From assembly GCA_037903475.1 (NCBI GenBank), contig JBAJFG010000611.1, positions 2,232,001 through 2,296,000 on the forward strand: 64,000 nt of DNA, given 5' to 3'. Below, in pieces: positions 1 to 11,300 of the stretch. This DNA is from Ancylostoma caninum (lineage: Eukaryota; Nematoda; Chromadorea; Rhabditida; Ancylostomatidae). The notes beneath the pieces were generated by a model. It had not been told where the DNA came from. It saw only the letters and a list, made by a program, of their open reading frames with translations, and ran no database searches. Both the position numbers and the translations under genes were made by a program. Position 1 is the stretch's first letter; the number at the start of each line of letters is the position of its first letter.

Positions 1-1265
1 GAAATCGGATTACTTCTGGGGTTTTTCATTTGACGTGACAAGCCATGGATTAATTATTAGTCGAAATCATGCATAGAGAATAAAGATGAGGATTTTCTAG
101 GGGAAGTGTCTGGGCTCCCACTCTAGAAGTTACACGCAGCAAAACAGAGATTATTCACTCAGGAAAATGAGGGCTCCGTCGAGGGACACCCTCTACATAT
201 TTCATAGCAGGCAAACCTTAATTTGAGAGGTAAGGTTGAACGTCGTAATGTTCGAACCTGTTCCAGACATCCAAATAGGCCTAGATTCTATTTTTTCTTA
301 TCTCAGTGTGTTTGTCCAAAATAAAATTCTATCACATCAGAATAACATCAAAATTTCGACTTGAATCATTTCCTAATCCTAGTACAAAACCCCATTTTTC
401 CTGCATCTGAAGACTTTATAAACTCTATTCTGCATGCAGTACTTAAATTTTTCTCCATGCCCTTACGAAAACGTTGATTGCAATGACAAGTCATGAATAA
501 AATCCTGAAACGTCACTGAAGAAATCAGTGTTCAAAGGAAGCCGGCCACCGGTTTGAAAACTTCATGTTCCCTTTGAAACATTAGAAATCGTTTGGATGC
601 GCTTTCAGGCTTTGGAGCCTCGGATTGCTTCGTCGAAAGTGGCAAATACTACACTACCTACGGTTTTACCGACAGTTTTTGTTGAGTAATCGAATAACCA
701 GAATACAACTCAAAAATCATGGTTTCAAATGAAATCTCTGAGCCGTTTTCACACCCGAACGCCATCTCCGAAGAGAACTCCCCTTTAAATCTTCTGTCCT
801 TCAAGAAGCGGGATGTTCGGGAAGGTCCTCAGTTTAAATCTCGGCTCTAACTAATGAATTCAATAGAGCAAGTGCGAAACGTGACTCATCGTTGATAAGC
901 TTCAAACATTACAAGGAACTACTTCTGGGTAGTACTATTCACAGAATTATCGCTGGAATTCGTAGAGGCTACATGCACAAAATTCTGAAAGTTTATTTCG
1001 TTGTTGGAAGTAAGCAAGTAGGACACGGAAGCTCTCGGTTGACACTTTGAAATAACACGGAACGAGAGCATTATGGGATGAGTCATCTATGGAGAACATT
1101 CTAGTGCATTGACATCTATGAATTTGAGGGAACAGCCCTCAAAGTGTTCAGATCTTGAGGAAACGATAACGGAGTAACGCAGAGACTAGAGTCCTAAGAA
1201 GAACAGAGGAATTATAAGAATTATGACTTAGAAAGCTTCAATAATACTGCGGTAGGCTCCGTCGC
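1..1265. other. No gene recognised
   Basis: AT-rich sequence with only short open frames on both strands; no splice-consistent exon found. Confidence 0.4.
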
Positions 1266-1712
1266 TTAAAGGCAGCACTCACACTGAAAAAGTTTCCTCG
1301 AATTCGTGCTCATTTCAAAGGTGCCATCAATTGGACTGTAACTGCAGAAGAAATCTCTCCAAATCCTGAAGTTACTCGAGTAATAAAACTCGTACGCATG
1401 TACAAATGCGCCCAGTACGCTCAACCCCGCCCCATTCTCTCTGGCCGTGTGCGGCTGTGTTTCTCAGCTGATACAGGATCGATCAGGATTTTCCTATAGT
1501 GGTGATCCGTTCCGCAGCTCTGTGATGACACCCATCTCAGGCGATAGATCTCGTACAAATGGACATGTATTGGCAAATTACAACATAGTATTTCGCGCAA
1601 ACCTTGCCTTTTTCAATGATCTTTTCTCTACTAGGAGCACTGAAGTAGCCTCTAGAGTAGAATTTCATGAGAAAATCGACAACGTTTTTTTTATCGTGAG
1701 TGCTGTCTTTAA
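1266..1712. mobile_element. piggyBac-like MITE, copy 1
   Basis: Bounded by TTAA on both sides with terminal inverted repeats AGGCAGCACTCAC and GTGAGTGCTGTCT. TTAA target duplication plus short TIRs is the piggyBac signature. The interior (447 bp in all) has no transposase and closely matches the copy at 56607. Confidence 0.7.
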
Positions 1713-1772
1713 GGTCACATTGACGACAATGGGGACCAAGGGTGGGTTCGCCACCAAGGGCCAAGGGACCTA

Positions 1773-1950
1773 CAGTCCTTGTCGAAAAGAGAGAGGGATT
1801 CCGTCACTGCAGAAACGCAGCGGGACCTGAACGATGGATGCGGAGAGTGCATGCTCCAAGTGAGAGGGTCCAGTAGGTCCCACCGCGATTCTGCGACCGC
1901 GACGATATGAAACCGCACTCGCAATCCGTCTATCTTTTCGACAAGGACTG
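1773..1950. mobile_element. Tc1-like MITE (178 bp)
   Basis: Perfect 18-bp terminal inverted repeats CAGTCCTTGTCGAAAAGA, flanked by TA at 1771-1772 and 1951-1952. The CAGT start, A-rich TIR and TA duplication resemble Tc1-family ends. Interior is GC-rich and non-coding. Confidence 0.65.
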
Positions 1951-2342
1951 TATGTATCGGGGGGGGGGGTGCCACGTCTTTTTTAGAGCTTTCCAGTCAC
2001 GAATTTCCTGAAACTTCGCGAGTTATTACACGTGATGATTCCAGGCATGACAATAATCACATGTCGTAACATCTAGTTCGTCCGTTACGGTTGATATACT
2101 GTATAAGTCCGACTTTCTTTTTCTTTTCCTCAAAGCTGGTGCTGGTGTTTTATATGTGTATCATCATGTTTACCTAATTTTATAATACATTTGTATAGTA
2201 TTAATCATTATTACTGTTGACAGTGATAATTAATTAAACATCAAAACAATTCATATGGCTATTTGTTGATTTATTATTGCCGTTATTTACTGGTTGTTAA
2301 CACACAAGAATATTGAATGATTTTACACAGAAAAATTAATAC

Positions 2343-2421
<79 letters not shown>

Positions 2422-3787
2422 GTAATAGTAATAATAATAAATACTATAATAAATAATTAGAGATAATAAATGATGCATTTTCTGTTCCAAAGGCTTGCTC
2501 GGATACGAACGAAGCTGATTTGAACATGCTTAAGATCGCGTATCTAAGCAAAAGCATGGAAATTCAGCCTTGAATCAGATGGATTCTAAGGTAAACCACC
2601 ACACTTTTCCAACTGTCCACTGATGGCTGAGAAGTTTCTTGCGATATCTTAACTCAATTTGTATCAATCTTGGAGCTTATTAATTCGATGTGTTTTCAGG
2701 AAAATCCCACGACCAATGAGTGAAAAGGAAACTCCCAGAGTCACTCGGTTGTAGAGCTCTCCATTGCGTAAAACCAGAAAGTTAGCACAAGAATGTTGCC
2801 ATCATCAAATATTCTCCTCTGAGAGGCGGTAGTCTCTTTGATTAGTCGATGATCGAGAATTTGTTCAACACAGAACCACTTTCTCCTACAATCAAATCTT
2901 TCAGCATCCTAATCTGAATCACCTATTCTGCACATGCTTCTTCGGAGTATTTGACCAGTCTCTTCAAGAATGCAATGGTGAACGTTAAGATTGATAAAAA
3001 GTTAGAATGATCCATGGCAGGAACCATGACATTCACAGCAACCGCTTCATCTCACAGTCGTTTTCTGGACAAAGGAGACCTAACCTTCTGGGAGAAGTGG
3101 GAGCCCGAAGGGAACAGGTAAATGTGAGAAGTTTTGAAATCGGCAAAAACAAGCTATTTGTTAAGTGGGCTTGAAAGTTGCAGACAATTTATATGAAAGA
3201 GTCGCCCATATACGTAATAACAGAAAAAAGCAGACACTTAGTGGCGATTCCGGCAATTACCATCTTCGGTTTGGTTCTGTGTGTTTGCGTGGATCATGGG
3301 TTCAACATATGTACAGTTCTGGAGAGCATCTACTGACACCAGGAGAACGTACCTAGCCAGTTAACAGAGAGAGTAGTTTTCTTTGCGTTTTGTTAAGGTT
3401 CACTTAGGAAGGGTTCCGCTGGAATTAGTAATACCTTCCTTGGTAGGTTCCAAGCTCAACTTTTTTGGAATCTTGACATAATCATGATCAGAAAGCTTCA
3501 AGGATACGGTGAAATCCCACAAGCGCTGGAGCAGCAATATGTCGTCATATAAAAGAGATGAATAAAATTAATAAAAATTGAGTAAGAGATAAATGTTGTT
3601 CCTTGTGGTGGCGACTTTACTACATTGAAATTTTGAGTCATAACGACTAAATGTTATTGATACAGATTCCATAACTTATGCAAACATGCTGTAGTTTGAA
3701 GAGTATCTAACGTTGAGATTGCATTCCATTTGCATTTTTTTGGGTGTGTCAAAAACAAGCCGAAGTCGCCGAAGCTTCTGTTTTCAG
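1951..3787. other. No intact gene recognised
   Basis: Contains an 11-G run near 1960, AT-rich DNA around 2130-2480 with the microsatellite, then ordinary sequence. Short frames around 2690-2990 are protein-like but stop-ridden. Confidence 0.35.
2344..2443. repeat. TAA/ATT trinucleotide microsatellite
   Basis: About 30 tandem ATA/TAA units, with a few AGT variants near the right end. Confidence 0.95.
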
Positions 3788-3988
3788 GAATCACAGAAAT
3801 GGCTTGTGTTGACAATCTAGGATTATGTTGGTGCACATTCATTCATATTCCTCTCGAAACAACTCAGCCTTCAGTTGGGCGGGGCGGCGTCCGAGCGGCT
3901 AACCAGTCGCCCTCACACATTTCACCAGCAATGCACCAGCCATCCATGCTACGCCATCTGCTCCTGCTACTCCTCGCCATTGTCTGTG
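3788..3988 (+). CDS. Candidate first exon of a secreted protein gene
   Basis: A strong acceptor (ctgttttcag) at 3787 is followed by a GC-rich leader and ATG at 3931. The frame reads MHQPSMLRHLLLLLLAIVCG up to a gtatgt donor after 3988 (phase 1). The basic residue, seven-leucine core and small residues before Cys form a textbook signal peptide. The next exon is not settled: acceptors at 4234 and 4500 keep a short frame (for example one giving GRRRTFGHGLF) but neither is convincing. Product unknown; a short secreted peptide is possible. Confidence 0.35.
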
Positions 3989-4426
3989 GTATGTTTTACA
4001 GTATCTGACTTTACTAGATAGGGCCAGAGGGAGGCTTTATCATGTGGAACCTCTCACAACATCTCTGAGAATCTCTGAGAATTATAAAGTAAAGGTCTGA
4101 AACATCAGGCACCCACTGACACCTTGAAGCTCTAGGAGCGGATCTTAGCCTCATCAAAGTAGCAGCCTTTCAAAGGCACCCTTAAGGAGAACCTGCTTCT
4201 GGTTTCAGTTTATTGTTGTTCACTTTGCCTTCTGTTGTGGCAGGAAGAAGACGGACATTTGGTCATGGGCTCTTCACCGAGACCCTCTCGATCCTATACC
4301 TTCAAGTATTTGAGCGCTCTAGGAAAATATTTTGGCAATAGTGGCGTTTGGGACAGCCTGCTTTTCGAGTAGTAGTATGGGTGACCTCCTTCCCAAAGTC
4401 AGTAGTTTTTCTCTATTTTGTTCCTC

Positions 4427-4700
4427 TTAGTTAATACGCATGCCTATCATTTTTTTCTGATAATATCACAGCAAATATACCTTCCCCCAATGGAGATAGC
4501 GGTAGTCCGATTCCAGCAGTTTCTGGATTCTGCTGGGGTCACGGAAAATTTCTCGCTCTTGGATTTCTGAAGGAGTGACAGTAACAAAGCTATGTCAAGA
4601 CGTACAAGCTCTTTCTACGCTTCAGAGTTTCTCAAACTTCGAACTTCTTTCAACTTCTGAATTCTACGCTCGTGATCTTCCACAATATCTCTCCTCGTCC
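4427..4700 (-). CDS. Coding-like exons, unrecognised
   Basis: Minus-strand segments 4700-4668, 4566-4481 and 4456-4427 join in phase through GT-AG introns (gtagaa..ccttcag, gtatat..ttatcag) and give a polar helical peptide (EREIFRDPSRIQKLLESDYR, then YLHWGK) with a TAA at 4429. The upstream extent is not resolved. It could be the end of a small gene or of a decayed mobile element. Confidence 0.25.
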
Positions 4701-4838
4701 CTGCTCCCAAATCGCAGCGGTATCACCGAAACTATCACTAAGCAGATGAGCCGAACGCTGTTGGGCCGAGGAGTTACTCGAAGCAATGAAAATTTTTCAA
4801 AATCGGGCTACCTAGTTTTCCACGTCTTCACATTGTGA

Positions 4839-6776
4839 TTTTTGAGGTGATCTTTCCCAGTTCTATGTTGCTGAAATTGGATCTGCTGTTAAAGGGGTGC
4901 CAATTAGGCAGAAAGTAGGCTAGAGGAGTGATATTACGCAAAGGAAACATAGAGTCAATCGACAGCATGACAGCAATAGGAACTTTTTCATACCACAACA
5001 CAATTTTCGATCGCTGATGCTTATTTGGTGCGAGTGAAGTAATTGTGCAATTATGAAGGCACGTCTTGCCTGAGTCATCATCAAAGTTACGTAGGTAGAA
5101 GAGCACGACGTAATTCAGTGGGTTTTTTAAGCGATAAATTTATGCATGCCTTGAACTGCTGTTCAAGGCATCAGGATGTTTTGATGAGGAATTCGCAGCT
5201 GTTGGCAAAAATATCCATCTTCATAAGCTCGTAGGCTTGAGGTTGCTCTCCTCACGTCATTTAGGAAAAATTCTTCACTGAAATTTTCTTGAATCTCTGA
5301 AGCACTGGCACTTCCCGGACATCATCGAGTTGATTCTTCCGCTTTTGTATTTTGTTTGTAATCCACTGACGAGGAAGATACTGTTCTTGGAACTTGACAA
5401 TCGCTTTGTGAAACTAACGAAACGAAACTTTTTTGAGTGCATTCAGGCAAAAACGTTTCCCCTGAACAAAGAAATTCTATGAATCAGTTCCGCGACTAAT
5501 GAAATTCTTCTGCCATCCTACCATTTCTCAGAACATTTTTTGCAGCAGCCTTTTCTTTACTGACGAACGTGTTACCAAACATCGGTCTACCTAATTTCAG
5601 ATGTCGGACAGAAGGAATCACATTTAATCACAAAAGCCGAAAAATGGGATTAGAAAAACCAGCAGCCTCCGAAAACAAATGGGAGAAAATTGGGGGACTA
5701 CTATGTTCAAAGTAAAAACATTTGCTCACGCTGCATTTCCTTCTGATCGAAGAAAAAACACAGGCTCAGGTTCATTCACTGTAAAAATTTTAAAAAAAGA
5801 CCAATAGCAAGGATTCAAAGATCTCCCAAAAAAAAGGTCGGTGTACAGCTGTTTGTCAACGACCGCCACCCACTTCACCCCAGGTTTTATTCAATTGTTC
5901 GCTATCCTACTCAGTGTTCGTCACGGTTGAAGGCTGTGAATCGCAGCCTCACGTGCACTGAGCCAACGAGGATCCTAGCCTAGCACTTCCATTAAGATGC
6001 CCCTGTAGAGGAAGTGGGATCTGGTTGACTCTCACGTAGATGTGGAGGGCTTTGAGGCAACAACCCACGCCAGTCCATTTCTAGTAAATAGCTTCACAGA
6101 AACAACCTTGACGATGAATACCACCTCATCAGAAGACTGAATGAATAGCATCAACCTCTGCTCCTGAAGGAATTACTTGCAATGAATACACCAGCTGTTA
6201 CCTAAGGGTCTGCATATGTAGGCGTTGTTCTGAATCCTATCCGTGTCAAGTGAGGTAATCATCTGCAGTAAGGCCTCTGCACTGGATAAACAAACCTTTT
6301 TCCAACATTTTTTGTCATGGACTGAGTTTTGCTACCTGAGACAGAATAGCATTAAATTAAACTCTTGTACCGTAACTGATGAATGGGCAACTACAAGGGA
6401 AAATCCGTAATTTTGTTTATTTGCCTCTCAAGCCAGACAATGCAGACATTCGTGTTTGGGAATCGACGTCGAATGTAGCTTCTGAAGGCTACAATTGTTA
6501 ACAATGTATTCGTCGCGAGCGATATCGCACTCCCATTCTGAATTCGATTTCAAATCCTCGAGGGATATCACCTCTGCTTTCGTCGAACAAAGAGCAATTC
6601 AAGGGAATGTCATACGCGAACCACTTATTCATCAGCTGTTAGAGCCAGCCTGAGCGGAAATCTAAAACAAGCAGCTTCTGCTGTCATTCATCACACACTC
6701 CAATTAGAGTGTGTTCCTCTAGTGAAGCAAATAGTACAGCAATCTTTGAGTGAATGAAAATTCTTAGAACTAGACG
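4839..6776 (-). other. Fragmentary coding-like stretches, probably decayed mobile element
   Basis: Minus-strand frames near 5420-5270 (KAIVKFQEQYLPRQWITNK), 5106-4830 and 6300-5930 (DPRWLSAREAAIHSLQP) look protein-like but are broken by stops and frame changes. No family could be named. No intact gene seen. Confidence 0.25.
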
Positions 6777-7278
6777 TCAGAATAACATTTGTGACGAAAC
6801 TGTGAATGCTTCAGTAATTCTGTCATCATCCTGCAAATCAACCCGAAATGAATCTGGAGTTCTTTTATTTTTTTTTGACATTCAATCAAGCATGCGATTT
6901 CACATAATCGTACTATTTCAGTGCTGGCGTATCCATCGTTGGATGATGCGAGGCAAGACATGGATGTGGCATACATGGATTCATGGCAGGATATTGTACG
7001 TTTTCTGCTCCCAATATAATCACTTAATATTAGCAGTAAGCAAGTTACGTCAGCGCAATTAGCGTGTGCTCAGGAGTCACAGAAAACATTGATAAAGTCA
7101 ACACAACATCTGAGAGCATTTCTACTTCATTCGTACACTTTCGTACCTCAGCACATGCAATTTCAGCCAGCCTTGCAAGGACCATACCAGAAACGATGGG
7201 CAAACCAAGTGAGATTCGGGAAGCGAGCGAGCTGGGCGTCTTCAGTTCGGTTCGGCTAAAAACACACTCACTCACCAT
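6777..7278 (-). CDS. Small unrecognised gene, 3 exons, 124 residues
   Basis: Exons 7278-7049, 7004-6914 and 6830-6777 (minus). Introns of 44 and 83 nt have GT-AG ends (gtaact..gagcag, gtacga..tttgcag) and the phases 2 and 0 match. Starts MVSECVFSRTELKTPSSL; a helical hydrophobic middle (PIVSGMVLARLAEIACAE, EVEMLSDVVLTLSMFS) is followed by a Ser-rich tail (MSCLASSNDGYASTEIDDD) and TGA. No signal peptide at this Met. It lies 0.9 kb downstream of abl-1 on the same strand, so it may be an independent gene, a downstream operon member, or the 3' end of a larger gene using the acceptor gtgtttttag within the first exon. Function unknown. Confidence 0.5.
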
Positions 7279-8197
7279 CTCGTAGCACCCGCCATCCTCT
7301 CTTCTAATCCAGAAAAAAACTGCAATGCACGGCAAATCCTCGAAAGCTGATTATGTTGTCGAACTCAATACTCGTGATCTCACAATACTTTTTTCACGGT
7401 TGCGTTCCTCCTGTTTCTAGTGGTTGTTGTCAGAATAAACTTCGCCTTTGTATACTATGTATCACAAAACAAGTCATCACCTTGGTGAGAAACGTCAGAT
7501 AGAAAGATCTGCTATGATCGCTCTACAGAGCTGTGAGAAGGAGCTCTTCAATAATTGTACGCTTTATCATTTTTTGCACTAACCAAAACAATAAAGCTGT
7601 AAACTTTGTTTATAAAGTGACCATAAATAGGAGTTACACATAAAATCATGCTAAGCAAGACTTCAGCCGCAGCGTTTCAGCTTTAGCTCGAATGAAGAAG
7701 CACATCGATACAATGAGTAGGAAACAGCAGATCAGTTAGACGTTTAGTAAAACAAAACAACGTCAAGAAGAAAGAGTGACCCGGACAGGACTGCAATGTT
7801 GGCTACATTTACGGTCAGACACCACCAATGAAAGTGAGCACATTCTGACGGCAATTAAATAAGTACAGCTAAGTAAAACAGGAGTTATAAAAACTCTAGC
7901 TAAAATAATGCGTAGGGTAATTAGCACCAGTGTGAAGAAAGGCTGGAAGACATACGGTCAACATGACATGACAAAGGAACAAAATAAAACAGAACAACTC
8001 GGTACAGTGTGTGAAACTCGGCAGTATGGGTCTCACATGTAGTCGTTTCCACAAAGACGACATAAAATCGTGAAATGATACAAATCACAAAAAGAAATCG
8101 CCACTGCGTTTAGCAGCCAATGACTACCCATACGATGTAAAGTGAAATTTTTGAAGTTGATTATTGTTATATACAAAGCTAAATTTATACGTTTGCG
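7279..8197 (-). other. abl-1 3' UTR and intergenic
   Basis: No coding signal. AT-rich, without a clear AATAAA on the minus strand in my reading; gataaa variants occur near 7565. Must contain the abl-1 3' end. Confidence 0.4.
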
Positions 8198-8345
8198 TTA
8201 ACGATTGATTAGTTGTAGGATTTGGCGGAAGGTAACCTCGAACTGCGGGAGGATATGTGACTCAGCAAAGTCGGGATTGCTGGCTGATCCAGAAGCGCAT
8301 GTTCGCAGCTGTCTCACAAAAACTTCCAGACGATTTAGCAACTCG
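8198..8345 (-). CDS. abl-1: abl-1 exon 25 (F-actin-binding domain end, stop)
   Basis: 148 nt, acceptor catgttttcag. Encodes [14 protein letters not shown] and ends [10 protein letters not shown] then TAA at 8200-8198. Completes the last two helices of the actin-binding bundle. Confidence 0.94.
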
Positions 8346-11300
8346 CTGAAAACATGGATTCTTTACCTAAGATCACATGCCAGAATTCAAATTATGTAAT
8401 GGTAAGCGTTCGTTGACTAACCGATATCTGAACTTGCTGTGAGGGGTGATTTGCTCGGCATAGATGGCACATGTGGAGTGGAATTGCTGCATCACGTCAC
8501 TGAGTCGGATCAGCATCGCAAGTCGCGAGTCCGTGCGAGACGTCTGCGTCATCCGACCAACCCTTTCGTTGCGGAGGTCCTGTACGCAGCCCTCCAGAGT
8601 GCGATACAAGGCCAGCAACGATTCCTGGAAGTAACGCTGTCAGCAGCAAAAAAAAACAATCGAATGAGCAACTTTTACAAGTAATACCGAAGAGTTACCT
8701 CCATTCTACTTAGGCAAAATAACTACCACATACATCAAAGAAGCACCAAGAAACTGCGCTCAAATTCTGCTGGTAGAATGGGGGCAATTCACAAAAGGCG
8801 TTGATAAAAGGCTATGGAAATAAGAGTCATGTTGGCTACTTACCTTACTAACACTTTGCTGCTCACAGTTCGACAGCGGCGTGGCCACTACATCATCGGG
8901 ACTGCTGCTTGGACTGGTTTCAGACGTCACAGATGAAGAGTGCGCTTTCGATTCGAGCAAAGAAAATCGTTTATTAGCCGCACTACCAACAAGACCGCCA
9001 CGGATTGATACGGCAGCTGAAAACGCAAAAAAAAATGCGTGAAAAAAAAACTTCTGGCAAGATCGGAGTTAGCGGAGAGAACTGTGCAAAATAAGGCAGG
9101 ATAACTAGTAATCAAACTTAAGCTCTTCCAGCAAAACACCTTTAAATACCCCTTCGCAAACCTTTTGATCGCCTCTATTTTCAGCGCATGGCAGTAAATT
9201 TCTGAGCGGAAGACGCTTATAACTAAATTGGGAAAACCCGCAGCAGTGCCAAGAGCCAAGAGCTCTAAGACCAGTAAATGTTACTGTTAAATAAAAGGAA
9301 TCCTTTGAAAGAATTGTAAGAGAATGAAGCTGTGGATTTCAAGGAGGGATCCAGCTGTTCGAGACAAACTGAAACCACATGTTATGGGGTATATTTCATA
9401 AATTTTCATAAATCCAAGAAATCCCAAGAAATCTCACGCATGTGACCGAGCAAATAAAAAAAAGAACAGCGAGTCCTTTATTATTAAGCACTTTAGTGGT
9501 GAGCAGCAAAGACCAGAATTAATCAAGTTGAGCCAGCACATGGCTTAGATTACGTGTAGGCGCATAATGAGGGGCGAATTGATATGCACCAGCCAGGATA
9601 AACTTCCGCCGTTCCTGCGCAGCAACGAGCGATCTCTACCTATCAATCCCTATCGTTATCCACAGAGTTAGGCGACAAAAATGATGGTAATAATGTTTGC
9701 CTTATACAAGCCAATAACGTTATTTAAGATCATAATCTACAGAAGAAAACGACTCCCTCGTACTTTTTGTCGGGGCTGCAGTGAGTTTCTCAAATTTCGT
9801 CGTGATGTCTCTCAACGATTGAGTGCGTACCATGCCCGAATCGAGCTCTTCGTTAGCGGAAGGAACATGATCTTTTGATGCTATTTCTCTGAGCTGTAAT
9901 GAAAACTCATCTAGAAACTAAAAAAGAAAATGCACTAGAAAACGTACGTATACATGAACACAAGCCTATATTCTGTTGAGAAAAATAACAAAAAGAACCT
10001 TCGGCCTTTGGAGCGTGCTGAACGGGCGGGGTCCGTCAGAATCCGAGCCTCCATTTCGTTTCTCCACATGCTTCATATTAACTGCCAGTGTGGATGCTGA
10101 CGAGTCCGAGTCATCGGAAGACGCCTGTACAGAGAAAGGGCGATGGTGCTGCAGCGGGGCAACCTAAACGACAAATTGATGATCCCATAAAAATGGTGGT
10201 ACATATACGCGTTTAAGTTCAAGTTTAAGAAAGTATAGTCTCAATAAAGAAAGGCGTTAGAAATTTCATTTTCAAACAATCTTGAAGTTCATGTATTCAA
10301 CCTATGTTTCTGATTTTTTTCTTGAAGCATCTGAACTGTAGGCTCAGTCGGCGATGAGAAGTCTTGCTAACATCTGTTAATGGACAACACTTTTTCACCA
10401 CAACTTTCACTCTGCTTCCTGTTGCATCTGCACCAAATTTACAGGAAATCACGTCATCCGGAAGTTCCTTTCGTCATGTTAATTATATGAAGTTTCGACG
10501 CACTGCAAGCAAGGAGTATGAACTTTTGCTCTCTCTTCAGAAAGTTTTTTTACAAGCATATTTGAAGAAAGGTCAGCTTGGACGCAAATCGCCTCCCACT
10601 CCTGGAGAAAACTATCCTTTTCTCCAAATAAAGGAAGGAACGGAACGGTTTTTCTAATGTTTCTTTCTTTACTTTTTCTTGACTATTATTAATTTATTGT
10701 CCCTGATACTTGACGATTCAGCAGTCGCGTTTTCTATAAGCGCGTGAAAGCGACAAAATAAAAACTAAAACACCTCACCTTTTGAGTTATTAGCTGTCGA
10801 ACTCGAGCCACTTCTGGAACGGATGCTGACGACGTGGACGCTGCCTCATCGGCCGAGTTTCCGACCGATTCAGATGTGGTCTTCTCATCGGGCTTTTCTA
10901 CGTGTCGCAACGTGCGAATTCGGGCCTTCAGCTCCCCTTCGGCCAATTCGTCAGAGCCTTTCCCTTCGCGCTTAAATTGATTATGACTCATCAATTAAAG
11001 CTCAAACAACCTCGAGAACAATCAAAGCCATGCTTCTTGTGGACAGAACGGGACAAAAGACGAGGACAAACAACTCAGACACGTGCGGGAGCAAGTATCC
11101 AATGGATTTTTTTCTAAACATCTTCGAAAAGCTTCACTCAGAATGACAACTGCAGCAATTGTTTAGTTCAGAGAGCATGTTTTCGCATACGTATGGGGAA
11201 TATAGCAACTTTGCTCAAGTGCACTGGAAGAAATACAGCGAATATAGAAAATTTGCTGAAGTGCTTGGAAATAATAGATCATATTAGCTATGTTTTGAAG

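Noticed and set aside
3885..3930. tRNA-like GTCCGAGCGGCTAA stretch
   Set aside because: Resembles a D-arm only; no anticodon or T arm follows. It is the GC-rich leader of the 3788 exon.
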